This document shows, in pieces, positions 52,992 to 61,200 of a stretch of DNA of 64,000 bases (positions are counted from its first letter, which is position 1; each line of letters starts with the position of its first letter). A model generated the notes under the pieces. The model saw only the letters and a program-made list of their open reading frames with translations. It was not told the origin of the DNA and made no database searches. The DNA comes from Mycobacterium bourgelatii (lineage in GTDB: Bacteria > Actinomycetota > Actinomycetes > Mycobacteriales > Mycobacteriaceae). The stretch spans positions 1,116,001 to 1,180,000 of the forward strand of contig NZ_BLKZ01000001.1 in assembly GCF_010723575.1 (NCBI RefSeq), written 5' to 3'. The position numbers were made by a program, and so were the translations under genes.

Positions 52992-53942
52992 ATGACTGAA
53001 GGAGCTCCTGGACCCGCGTCGCCACAAGCACAGGCCGGCGGGATTGCCCCACTCGACGTCGACGGCTCCGGAGTCCTTCCCCCGGTCGCTGACAGAGTGC
53101 GCCGAACCTTTCGGCTGCTCGAATGGTTTGCGCCCTCTTTGGGATCGCGGTGGGCAGTCGAGTTGTGGTGCACCCCACCGGTACTCGAGTCGAGCCTGCG
53201 GATGCCGCCGGGTGTGGGCCCGGGCAGGCCGATAGAAGCGTATTGGGATGGGCATCGGGTCGCTGGCGAGGAATGGGGCGAGGGGCCGCCGATATACCTT
53301 GTCCACGGTTGGGGCGGCCAGCGGGCCCATCTGGCAGTGTTCGTCAAACCGCTGGTGGAGGCGGGGTATCGGGTCGTTGCGTTCGACTTGCCCAGCCACA
53401 ACGAATCTGATCCCGGTGCGCTAGCCCCCGGGCGTACCACTTCCATCGAGTGTGCCGCCGCGATTGCGGCCATGATCGAGACCCATGGGCCTGCCCACGC
53501 GGTAGTCGCTCATTCACTCGGCGCAAACGCGACCGCATTTGCGGCGGCACAGGGTGCACCCGTAGGGCGCTTGGTCTTATTGGCGCCCATGGGCGAATTT
53601 CCCCTCTATCTCGACCTATTCGCCGCACGCCACGGCTTCGGTCGCCGGATCCGCGCGGGCCTGCAGCGGCGTCTGGAAAGACGAATCGGCATGCCGCTAC
53701 ACGAGACGAACATGACGCGGATCGGTCAACGAGCCAACTACCCGCCACTGCTCCTGATCCACGACCCCGACGACCCGGATAGCCCCTATGCCGCCAGCGA
53801 GCGACTGGCCACGGCATGGCCAGGCGCACGGCTAGTGACCACGCGAGGGCTCGGCCGATTAGCTCATTACCGAATCTTGCGCCACCGCCCCGCGATTCTC
53901 GCCGGGGTGGAATTCATCGGCGTCCAAGCGGCTGAAAGTTGA
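52992..53942 (+). CDS. Alpha/beta-fold hydrolase
   Basis: A 316-aa serine hydrolase of unknown substrate. The oxyanion-hole segment is YLVHGWGGQRAHL, the nucleophile elbow AHSLGAN (Ala replaces the first Gly of GxSxG), the acid lies in LIHDPDDPDSPY, and a late LAHYRIL provides His. An N-terminal ~80-residue extension (FRLLEWFAPSLGSRWAVELW) precedes the core, a pattern seen in some mycobacterial hydrolases. The ATG of MTEGAPGPASP is supported by the -10 box. It is flanked by a PGRS remnant and by the sigma-factor gene. Confidence 0.85.
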   Translation: MTEGAPGPASPQAQAGGIAPLDVDGSGVLPPVADRVRRTFRLLEWFAPSLGSRWAVELWCTPPVLESSLRMPPGVGPGRPIEAYWDGHRVAGEEWGEGPPIYLVHGWGGQRAHLAVFVKPLVEAGYRVVAFDLPSHNESDPGALAPGRTTSIECAAAIAAMIETHGPAHAVVAHSLGANATAFAAAQGAPVGRLVLLAPMGEFPLYLDLFAARHGFGRRIRAGLQRRLERRIGMPLHETNMTRIGQRANYPPLLLIHDPDDPDSPYAASERLATAWPGARLVTTRGLGRLAHYRILRHRPAILAGVEFIGVQAAES

Positions 53943-54271
53943 TCACAGGCAGCGATCATCTGGCGACCATGACGCCCAACCCATGGTGCGGAAACACTTT
54001 GGCGGCCGCATCCGAGTTACGTTAGCGGTAGCGCTGCCCGCCCACCGCTGACCTGCGCAAATGAGATCTCACGGCAGTCCGAAACCCACCGGCGGTCGGG
54101 CCATGGGGTACCGGAACGTCACCCGATCGTGCAGCAGACCCGGAGCCGTCCAGAGGACGGAAGCGACAACACAACGTTTCGTTTCTTGGCCAAAAGGGTA
54201 GATAGGTCAGGTCGAGTTCAGATCAGAGCCCGCGCAGAAAATGTCTTGCGGACGAGGATTTGAGGATTGAT
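53943..54271. other. Intergenic region upstream of the sigma-factor gene
   Basis: About 330 bp without a gene. It holds the SigF-type promoter listed separately and a ~70-nt leader before the sigma-factor start. No anti-sigma or anti-anti-sigma gene lies here. Confidence 0.5.
54176..54200 (+). promoter_or_regulatory. SigF-type promoter of the sigma-factor gene
   Basis: GTTT, a 16-nt spacer, then GGGTA closely match the mycobacterial SigF consensus (GGTTT-N15-17-GGGTA). The boxes lie ~72 nt before the sigma-factor ATG, implying positive autoregulation or control by the housekeeping SigF. Confidence 0.7.
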
Positions 54272-55054
54272 ATGACGTTGACCGGCGAGTACGCAGACGT
54301 CGCCGAAATGTTTCGCCGTCTGAACGAGTTGCCGCCAGAGTCTGTCGCGTATCGCCAGCAGCGAGATCTGATTGTGCAGCGGTGCTTACCGTTAGCCGAC
54401 CACATCGCCAGTCGCTACCGAGGACGGGGCGAGTCCCTCGATGATCTCGTACAGGTAGCCCGGGTAGGTCTGATCAACGCGGTCAACCGTTTCGACATCG
54501 ACAACGGCGCAGACTTTCTAGCATTCGCGGTTCCAACGATCACGGGCGAAGTTCGTCGCCACTTCCGCGACCACGGATGGGCTGTGAAAGTGCCGCGACG
54601 GATCAAGGAACTTCAGTCGCAATTGAACACGGCGACAAACGATTTGACGCGGCAGCTGCAGCGAGCCCCCAACGCGTCAGAACTGGCCGAGCGCCTAGGT
54701 ATCGACCGAGCGGTGGTAGTGGACGTGATGGTTGCGAACAGCAACTATTCGGTGCTATCCATGGATGCCCCACGAGGAGAAGGCGACGAGGGGGACTCGT
54801 TGAAAGACACAATGGGGTCTACCGATCCGAGCCTCGAAAAGATTTTAAGTGTTGAGACGGTGCGGCCCCTGATCGCTGCTTTGCCAGAGCGGGAGCGAAT
54901 GGTCATCAAACTTCGCTTTTTCGACGAGATGACACAGACCGAAATCGCTGAACGAGTCGGGTGTTCGCAAATGCACGTCTCACGTCTACTTGCCCGCGCT
55001 CTGGACAAACTGCGTAGCGGCGCCCATCGGCCAGACCTGGCCGCGACGGGCTGA
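54272..55054 (+). CDS. RNA polymerase sigma factor, SigF/SigB (B/F/G) family
   Basis: A 260-aa sigma factor. Region 2 reads LPLADHIASRYRGRGESLDDLVQVARVGLINAV split across 2.1-2.2, then FLAFAVPTITGEVRRHFRD (2.3-2.4). Region 3 begins VPRRIKELQSQ, and region 4 has LPERERMVIKLRF and the HTH MTQTEIAERVGCSQMHVSRLL. Length equals recalled SigF (261). In M. tuberculosis sigF is preceded by its anti-sigma gene rsbW/usfX, but none is adjacent here, so this is an orphan paralogue that may be held by an unlinked anti-sigma. The ATG follows GAGGA. A SigF-type promoter lies upstream. Confidence 0.92.
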   Translation: MTLTGEYADVAEMFRRLNELPPESVAYRQQRDLIVQRCLPLADHIASRYRGRGESLDDLVQVARVGLINAVNRFDIDNGADFLAFAVPTITGEVRRHFRDHGWAVKVPRRIKELQSQLNTATNDLTRQLQRAPNASELAERLGIDRAVVVDVMVANSNYSVLSMDAPRGEGDEGDSLKDTMGSTDPSLEKILSVETVRPLIAALPERERMVIKLRFFDEMTQTEIAERVGCSQMHVSRLLARALDKLRSGAHRPDLAATG

Positions 55055-55206
55055 CAAGCTCGCCCAACGATCGACGAGTCTCGCCAAGACATGACGGCGT
55101 GGGCTCGGTGATCGCGCTCAGCAAGCGTCGACTTCGCCTACTTGAGTAGTCGATTACTCAAGCCAACCGTGCCGATTCGAGCGACGCTAACGCAATTCCT
55201 GTTAGC

Positions 55207-56889
55207 CCGGATTTTTCGTGAAACGTTGTGAGTTTCGGGGTGTAGATATGCGAAAGTGCCTGTCCTGCAAGGAATAATTGGACTTCTCTACGGGTTCAGT
55301 CGTTCCAGCGGGAAGGCACCTCGCAGGTGAAGAATATCGCGGTCGGGTCGCGGGTGAAAGTTTCCGCCGACGGTTATGGTGTCGTGTCGCATGCCGGGAT
55401 GGCCATGGTGCGTGAGCTCGCGGACCGCAGCGGGTTATCGGCGCAGGTCACCGCCGCGTTGGCAGATACCTACCGGGGCCCGTGGGTGTATGCGCCCGGG
55501 GAGGTGTTCGCTGATCTGGCTGCCGCGGTCGCCGATGGGGCGGACTGCATCGACGCGGTCGGACAACTGTGCGGCGACCGTGAGCATGTCCTGGGTGCCA
55601 AAGCCTCCACGACCACGATGTGGCGGCTAATCGATGAGCGCATCGATGCTTCGCACCTACCGCGGGTGCGTGCCGCCCGGGCTGCGGCCCGCGCAGCGGC
55701 CTGGCCGCCGGCGCCGCCCCGCACCGGGTGGCTGGTTGCACATCGACATCGACGCCACCCTGGTCCTCGATCATTCCGATAACAAGGAGAAGGCAGGGCG
55801 ACCTGGAAAAGACCTACGGTCACCACCCGCTGCTGGCCTTCGTGGACCGCCCCGAGATCGCCGGCGGGGAAGCGCTGGCGGCCTACTGCGCCCCGGTGGC
55901 GCGGGCTCCAACACCGCAGCTGACCACGTCAGTGTCCTAGCGCAGGCACTGGCGGCCTGCGGCGCGATGGCGGCCGGACCCCGATCATCGCGACGACCCC
56001 GACAAGCCGGCGGTGCTGGTGCGCTGCGACACCGCCGGGGCCACCCACGACTTCGCCGACGCCTGCCGCGCCGCGGGCGGGGTTCTCCTTCGGCTACCCC
56101 GTGGATTGGCGGGTGCAGGACGCTGTGGACACTCTCAACATCGGGCAGTGCTGGTATCCGGCGATCGACACCGACGGTGGTATCCGCGAGGGCGCCTGGG
56201 TCGCCGAGGCCACCAACCTGGTCAACCTGTCATCGTGGCGGCGGGGACCCGGCTGATCCTGCGCAAGGAAAGGCCCCATCCGGGTGCGCAGTTGCGGTTC
56301 ACCGACGCCGACGGGATGCGGGTCACCGCGTTCATCACCGACACACCGCCCGGTGTGGTCGCCGGCCAGGTGGCAGGTCTGGAACTACGCCACCGCCAAC
56401 ACGCCCGCGTCGAAGACCGCATCCGCGAACTCAAAGCCACCGGCCTGCGCAACCTGCCGTGTCAGGCATTCGACGCCAACGCCGCCTGGCTGGAAATCGT
56501 CTTGGCCGCAGCCGATCTGGTCACCTGGTGCCAGCTCATCGGATTCACCGGCCACCCGGCCTGACCCGTGCCGAGATCGCTACCTTCCGCTACCGAGTCC
56601 TGCACGTCGCAGCCCGCATCACCCGCGGCGCCCGCCGAACCCGACTACGCATCGACGCCACCTGGCGATGGGCCGCAGCCATCGCCACCGCATGGCAACA
56701 CATCCGCACCGCCTTCGGTTGACCGACAACCCAGCTGACCAACCGAGCACGAAAGACCACCGGCCCTGGGAAAGCCCGCCAACCCGGCGACACGGGACAA
56801 CCCCAACACGCCCTAAACCACACAAACCCCAGACACCACGCACCCCATCGCCAAGTCCGACCGAAATCACCCTCGACGAAAAATCGAGG
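55207..56889 (+). mobile_element. IS1380-family insertion sequence, ends intact
   Basis: A 1683-bp element. The left end CCGGATTTTTCGTG and the right end (reverse complement CCTCGATTTTTCGTCG) form imperfect terminal inverted repeats sharing GATTTTTCGT. TTAGC directly flanks both sides (55202-55206 and 56890-56894), a 5-bp target duplication of the size used by IS1380 elements. Inside is one transposase reading region broken by frameshifts. The element sits 37 bp upstream of a PE gene start. Confidence 0.8.
55327..56722 (+). pseudogene. IS1380-type transposase, multiply frameshifted
   Basis: Transposase-like protein is readable in order but in changing frames: VKVSADGYGVVSHAGMAMV (start), GWLHIDIDATLVLDHSDN (DDE-type first Asp region), GHHPLLAFVDRPEIAGGEAL, LVRCDTAGATHDFADAC, FGYPVDWRVQDAVDTLNIG, RVEDRIRELKATGLRNLPC (catalytic Glu region) and TRAEIATFRYRVLHVAARI. 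At least six frame changes are needed, so no active enzyme can be made. Similar IS1380 transposases are ~460 aa. The GTG 3 nt upstream may be the original start. Confidence 0.8.
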
Positions 56890-56926
56890 TTAGCCCGCGT
56901 TGGCTTCGCACAGTGAGGACGGTGGA

Positions 56927-57451
56927 ATGTCGCATTTGATCGTTGCGCCGCCCATGATGATGAAGGCGGCAGAGGACTTGAAAATCATCGGGTCGGACCT
57001 CAGCACAGCACATGCGGCTGCGGCTATGCGCACCGTCGCCGTGGCGCCCGCAGCGGCCGACGAGGTGTCCGCGGGTATCGCGCATCTGTTTTCCCAGTAC
57101 GCAGAGGGTTATCACGCGTTGGCCGAGAAGGCCGCCGCGTTTCAAGCGCAGTTCGTGCGCAGTTTGGACGCGGCGAGGGGCGCCTATCTGACTGCCGAGG
57201 AGGCTAATGCTTCACTGTTGCAAGTTGGCCCCGCTGCTGTGGTCCACGAGCCGCCGATCGACGTGCCGCCACCCACGCCGTCGCTAATACGCTCTCCGGT
57301 TGAGGTGTTCTTCGACATGTGGCGCAACACCATTGAATCTCTGTTGCTTCAGCAGATGATGGGCAGGTACAACCTGTTTCTGACGCTCGTGTCCAATGTC
57401 TTGAAGACGATGTCTGACACCATGGGTTCGATAGTGCAGAACCTGAGGTAG
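56927..57451 (+). CDS. PE family protein
   Basis: A 174-aa protein with a PE domain (about 1-95). It starts MSHLIVAPPMMMKAAEDLKI and has the export motif YLTAE at the domain end. The ~80-residue tail (PIDVPPPTPSLIRSPVEVFF, ending VLKTMSDTMGSIVQNLR) is not PGRS and I recognise no domain. No PPE partner follows. The ATG has GAGGACGG upstream. The IS element ends only 37 bp before the start, so its native promoter has probably been displaced or replaced. Confidence 0.82.
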   Translation: MSHLIVAPPMMMKAAEDLKIIGSDLSTAHAAAAMRTVAVAPAAADEVSAGIAHLFSQYAEGYHALAEKAAAFQAQFVRSLDAARGAYLTAEEANASLLQVGPAAVVHEPPIDVPPPTPSLIRSPVEVFFDMWRNTIESLLLQQMMGRYNLFLTLVSNVLKTMSDTMGSIVQNLR

Positions 57452-57560
57452 GCGCCAGTCGCGCGGTTACGTCGCCGCCCGTTTCGACTTCAACGCGACA
57501 ACGTTCCAATCGCTGTATGTGCGCCTGCGCTTGTCCGCCCGCCATCACGTTCGGGCGCTA

Positions 57561-59003
57561 CTAGCCGCAATCTTCTGGACGCCAGGCTCCCGGCGTTCCG
57601 TGCCAGATGATGCGGATCGAGGTCCAGCGCTGTGCACCGGCGTCACCGCGAAACAACGCCAGCGCTCCGCAGGCGTATCGCGCGTTGGCGCTCTGCCCGT
57701 CGAATGAGTACAGCCCAGGCACGCCACCGTCGCCCGGGGCGCCGAAGGGCACAAGGTCACCACGCAGCGAGGGCGGTAAGACGGTGTCGAGCAACGCTGC
57801 GGCGGTTGCCTTGTCGAACGCCTCGCCGTGCGGCGCAAAGATGGTCGCTGCGTACGCGTAGCGCTGGCCTTCGGGCGGCTGCACGAAGTTGATAAAAAGA
57901 TCTACACCCCGGGCGAGGGTTCGCCGGGCTACAAAGCCGCGCGCCTCGCCCTCCGTATGGAGCCGACGGTAGTGGTAGGCGAGATGCCAGCAGGCGCGCC
58001 GGCAGATCTCGGCCTCGGCGCTGTTGCCGAGCTCGACGAGGATCGGTTCCATGTCGTCGACCTCGTAATCGATCTCCGTGGCCGCCTCCACCGCCAGCTC
58101 ACGGTGTCCCATGTCGAGGAGCCGACGTACGTACCCGGGGCGGCCACCGAAGATCTCGTGGGCGAAGAAGTCGATGCCATTGCTGCACGGCAGAGTGTCC
58201 GGCTCGGGATGCTTACGTTGGGCCAGGATGGTGCACAACCAATCCTCGACCTGCACCTCGGCGCGGTCGGCGAAGTCCTGCATGCCGAAGCCGTACCAAT
58301 TCGAGAAGAACGGCCCCGCGATGCCCGGCCGCTCGATCTCCTTGGCGGTAAGCCGCGATGCGAACTCGGGCAGCGGTGGTGAGAGTACCTCTCGAGCGTC
58401 GCAGTAGCGTTTGCCGAGCGCACGTGCAGCGTAGGCGCGCACCATGTCGTCGGCGTGGTCGAGACAGCCGACGAGCGATTCTCCCGGACGCTCCCACGCG
58501 GCCCGCCCGTCGAGATAGGCGATCCGCGCCGCGAGCTCCAGCGGCGATCCGGCGGCGACCGCCGCGATGAACTCTTCAACGACCCGCTGGGGCGCACAAT
58601 CAGCCAGGTCTTCGACATGGACCTGGTCGTCGATCGTGCGGAGTAATGACTTCTCTCCGCTGCGAACCAGCGGAGTTAGCGCCGGCAACAGTTGAGCCGT
58701 GCGGCGTTCTACGTAGGCCGAGCGTTGCTCCTGGATGGTGTCGTCATACGGCGGTCCGTACTCGGCGCCCATGACGATGCGTGCGTAGTGGTCGCAAAGA
58801 TCGCGGACCCTGGCGACCTCACTGCCGAGCCCGCGTACCAAGACCACGAACAAGCGGTCCCAACAATCGTGCCGCCGCGCGCGCTGCTCGTGAAAGGGGA
58901 AGCGCCACAGATCATCCAACGCCGCCGCCAGACGAGCGTCGTCGCAGGCAGCCGACGCCGCCTCGAGCTCGCTCAGCCAGGGTTCCCAGTCCTCCGCGCT
59001 CAT
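57561..59003 (-). CDS. Uncharacterised 480-aa protein with HEAT-like helical repeats
   Basis: I do not recognise this protein. It is rich in helix-forming pairs such as SPLELAARIAYLDGRAAW, CLDHADDMVRAYAARALGKR and RRLLDMGHRELAVEAA, which look like HEAT/ARM repeats over about residues 130-340. A C-terminal ~120-residue part (ARGVDLFINFVQPPEGQRYA) appears beta-rich. It lacks a signal peptide or membrane segment. The start MSAEDWEPWLSEL is an ATG at the outer end. Codon use looks like that of its neighbours. Repeat proteins of this shape include immunity and scaffold proteins, but no such role can be claimed. Confidence 0.75.
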   Translation of the reverse strand: MSAEDWEPWLSELEAASAACDDARLAAALDDLWRFPFHEQRARRHDCWDRLFVVLVRGLGSEVARVRDLCDHYARIVMGAEYGPPYDDTIQEQRSAYVERRTAQLLPALTPLVRSGEKSLLRTIDDQVHVEDLADCAPQRVVEEFIAAVAAGSPLELAARIAYLDGRAAWERPGESLVGCLDHADDMVRAYAARALGKRYCDAREVLSPPLPEFASRLTAKEIERPGIAGPFFSNWYGFGMQDFADRAEVQVEDWLCTILAQRKHPEPDTLPCSNGIDFFAHEIFGGRPGYVRRLLDMGHRELAVEAATEIDYEVDDMEPILVELGNSAEAEICRRACWHLAYHYRRLHTEGEARGFVARRTLARGVDLFINFVQPPEGQRYAYAATIFAPHGEAFDKATAAALLDTVLPPSLRGDLVPFGAPGDGGVPGLYSFDGQSANARYACGALALFRGDAGAQRWTSIRIIWHGTPGAWRPEDCG

Positions 59004-59129
59004 CGGCCGCCATCATCCCGTCTAGGCGTCCGAGATGTCATCCGCGGCGGGCGCCCAGCTCGTCGAACATTGAATTACACACGGTAGCAATGGGATTACA
59101 GGAGTCCCGGTGCTAGCAGGCAGCGGGTG

Positions 59130-59265
59130 TTAGGCGGGGCGCCCGCCGCGGCCGTCGCCGCCGCCGGCGCCCTTGCCGCCGGTGCCGGTGCCGCCCGTGC
59201 CGCCGGTGCCAATACCGGTGCCGGCTGCTCCGCCGGTGCCACCAACCGGTGAATCGGCTCCGGAT
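59130..59265 (-). pseudogene. PGRS tail fragment directly behind the P450 gene
   Basis: The reverse strand reads SPVGGTGGAAGTGIGTGG, then GGTGTGGKGAGGGDGRGGRPA-like repeats to a TAA. It is in the same frame as the upstream P450, separated by the P450's own TAG and a further TGA. No PE domain is attached. It looks like the leftover 3' end of a PE_PGRS gene. Confidence 0.6.
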
Positions 59266-59276
59266 CATCCGGTCGG

Positions 59277-60572
59277 CTATTCGTGGAGAACGACAGGGAG
59301 TCGTGTCGGCCCGCGTAGTGAGCTGTTGGTGGACCACGTCGTGGGTCCGGTGACGGAGATTCGTGACACCCGGGAGACCAGTTCGCGGAGGACGGCTTGT
59401 GCCTCCATTCGTGCCAGCGGTGCACCGAGGCACAGGTGTGGACCGTAGCCAAATCCCACGTGGGAGCGTGGGTTTCGGTCGGCGCGGAAGGTATTGGGGT
59501 CGTCGAATGCGAGCGGGTCGCGGTTGGCCGCTCCGAACGACAACATCACGCGTGAACCCGCTGGGATGGTGACCTCGCCGACTTGATAGTCGGCACGTGT
59601 GTAGCGGTAGAGGTTTTGAATGGGACTGGTGTAGCGGACATGTTCTTCGATGGCCTGCGGGATGAGGTCGGGGTTGGCGCGGATCATGTCGTACTGCTCG
59701 GGGTAATGGGCGTAGGTGTGCAGCATCCCGCCAAGAAGGTTGGTTGTGGTCTCATTGCCGGCGATCAGAAGCAGGATGGCGATGTAGAACAACTGGTTGT
59801 CGGTTAGCGCCCCATCGGAGTTGTGCGCCAATAAGCGGCCGAGGACGGTGTCCGAGTCTTTGAGATGCCCGTCCGCGAGTTGTTTCAAGAAGTAGCGCCG
59901 CAGAGCCGCTGCGGCCCGCAGGGATCGCGTTGTGTTGACGAAACCTTTTACCGTGGGCGTGAAGTTGATTATCTGAGTGCTCTCGTCCGACCAACGGCGG
60001 AAGTCGGCGATGTCGCTCTCCGGGACGCCGAGAATCGCTGCGATCACCCGAAGGGGCATCGGCGTCGTTAACAGCTCTACTGCATCACAGCCGCGCGAAG
60101 CGATCATGTCGTCGACGAGTTCGGCGGCGAGGCTGTCGATGATGTCGCGCCAACTGTCCAGCGCCCCTTTGGTGAAGGCCGGGTGGACTTGTTTCCGCAG
60201 GCGGCTGTGCTGCTCGCCGTCGGTGAGCACGACGAGATCGGCGACTACCCGTATTCGGGTCACTCCCTCGCTGCTGGTCACCCGGTCGGTGTCGCGCAGC
60301 GCTGCGCGGACATCGTCGAGGCGGTGCAGGATCCAGGTCGCGCGTCGGGGGTTGTAGTGAACACGTCCACTGCGGTGCATGGCGTCGTACGCAGCATGGG
60401 GCTGCGCTGCCACTGCTGGGTCCAGTGGGTCGTAGTCCGTGTTGACCGCACCCGTCCACCCGCTGTACCCACGCCTACGCGTGCGAATCGCCGCCGCGAC
60501 GTTCAATCGACCCGCCGCAATGAGCGGCGAGAACATCATGGCGGCACCGTCAGTGGCCTTTGCAACCTTCAA
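59277..60572 (-). CDS. Cytochrome P450
   Basis: A 431-aa soluble bacterial P450. Landmarks are the I-helix LLIAGNETTTNLL, the ExxR helix IEEHVRYTSP, RADRNPRSHVGFGYGPH and the haem loop HLCLGAPLARMEAQ with the proximal Cys. It would hydroxylate a hydrophobic substrate with electrons from a ferredoxin and reductase, neither of which is adjacent. The start is uncertain: TTG gives MKVAKATDG, while ATG codons 33-36 nt downstream (MFSPLIAAG) are alternatives, none with an ideal ribosome site. A PGRS remnant follows immediately. Confidence 0.9.
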   Translation of the reverse strand: MKVAKATDGAAMMFSPLIAAGRLNVAAAIRTRRRGYSGWTGAVNTDYDPLDPAVAAQPHAAYDAMHRSGRVHYNPRRATWILHRLDDVRAALRDTDRVTSSEGVTRIRVVADLVVLTDGEQHSRLRKQVHPAFTKGALDSWRDIIDSLAAELVDDMIASRGCDAVELLTTPMPLRVIAAILGVPESDIADFRRWSDESTQIINFTPTVKGFVNTTRSLRAAAALRRYFLKQLADGHLKDSDTVLGRLLAHNSDGALTDNQLFYIAILLLIAGNETTTNLLGGMLHTYAHYPEQYDMIRANPDLIPQAIEEHVRYTSPIQNLYRYTRADYQVGEVTIPAGSRVMLSFGAANRDPLAFDDPNTFRADRNPRSHVGFGYGPHLCLGAPLARMEAQAVLRELVSRVSRISVTGPTTWSTNSSLRGPTRLPVVLHE

Positions 60573-60787
60573 GTTTCAGCGCACCTTTCCCGAGAGCTCA
60601 CCTAAGACTCGGTAGGGCCACCCAGGCGGTCAATACCTCGTGATGAAGTTGAAAGGCCGCGCGCCGGGCCAACGAACACAGCGGTCGTCAGAACGGGTCA
60701 CAACCTGCGCATACTGCTGAGACATTTTGAGTGAAGTGTCTCGCGGTGATAGGGCGGGTTTGTTGTCTATCTCTTTCCTAAGCGGCG
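60573..60787. other. Intergenic region between P450 and lipoprotein genes
   Basis: About 215 bp with no gene. The stretch near 60720-60780 is A+T-richer (GTTTGTTGTCTATCTCTTTCC). The region must contain the P450 promoter, but I cannot assign boxes confidently. Confidence 0.3.
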
Positions 60788-61174
60788 CTAGCGCACCGTG
60801 ACGTCGATCGCGAAGCGGCGCGCGACGTGGTCGCTGTTGTCCGCCTGCACCAGGGTGACGTGCACAGTTCCGGCACGGCCGGCCCGGTATTTGCTGGTGA
60901 ACGTTCCACCCTCGCCGCCGCCAGGAGGCTTGCGCGCGGGTTCGAATCTCATCCCTAACGGTTCGAGAACCGAGGTGTCGTATGTCCGCTCGTCACGCCA
61001 CTGATGGTGCGACGTCTCATAGTCGTCGGCCAGGACGATGTCCAACATCTGGCCGCCCTTGAGTTCGATGTGACGACCGTTGTCGGAATCGTTAACCGTC
61101 ACGTATCTCCCCGACGAGCACCCAGCCACCAACAACAGGCAGCACACCGACAGAAGTGCCCTGATCCAGTGCAC
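60788..61174 (-). CDS. Lipoprotein with chagasin-like (I42) protease-inhibitor fold
   Basis: A 128-aa secreted lipoprotein: signal peptide LLSVCCLLLVAGC with lipobox VAG-C at about residue 19. The mature domain resembles chagasin-family inhibitors of papain-like cysteine proteases. It opens HIELKGGQMLDIVLAD, has the GxGG loop as PGGGEGGTFTSKYRAG, and ends GTVHVTLVQ with an immunoglobulin-like strand pattern. The NPTTG loop of classical chagasin is not clear (TSHHQW in its place), so inhibitory activity is uncertain. It lies between the P450 and a large PE_PGRS on the same strand. Confidence 0.68.
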   Translation of the reverse strand: MHWIRALLSVCCLLLVAGCSSGRYVTVNDSDNGRHIELKGGQMLDIVLADDYETSHHQWRDERTYDTSVLEPLGMRFEPARKPPGGGEGGTFTSKYRAGRAGTVHVTLVQADNSDHVARRFAIDVTVR

Positions 61175-61200
61175 GCCTTACACGCTAGCGCGTAGCGGCT

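Noticed and set aside
52931..53473. Minus-strand frame joining the PGRS remnant to a longer protein
   Set aside because: The portion beyond the remnant is antisense to the alpha/beta hydrolase and has no domain; only the Gly-rich tail is meaningful.
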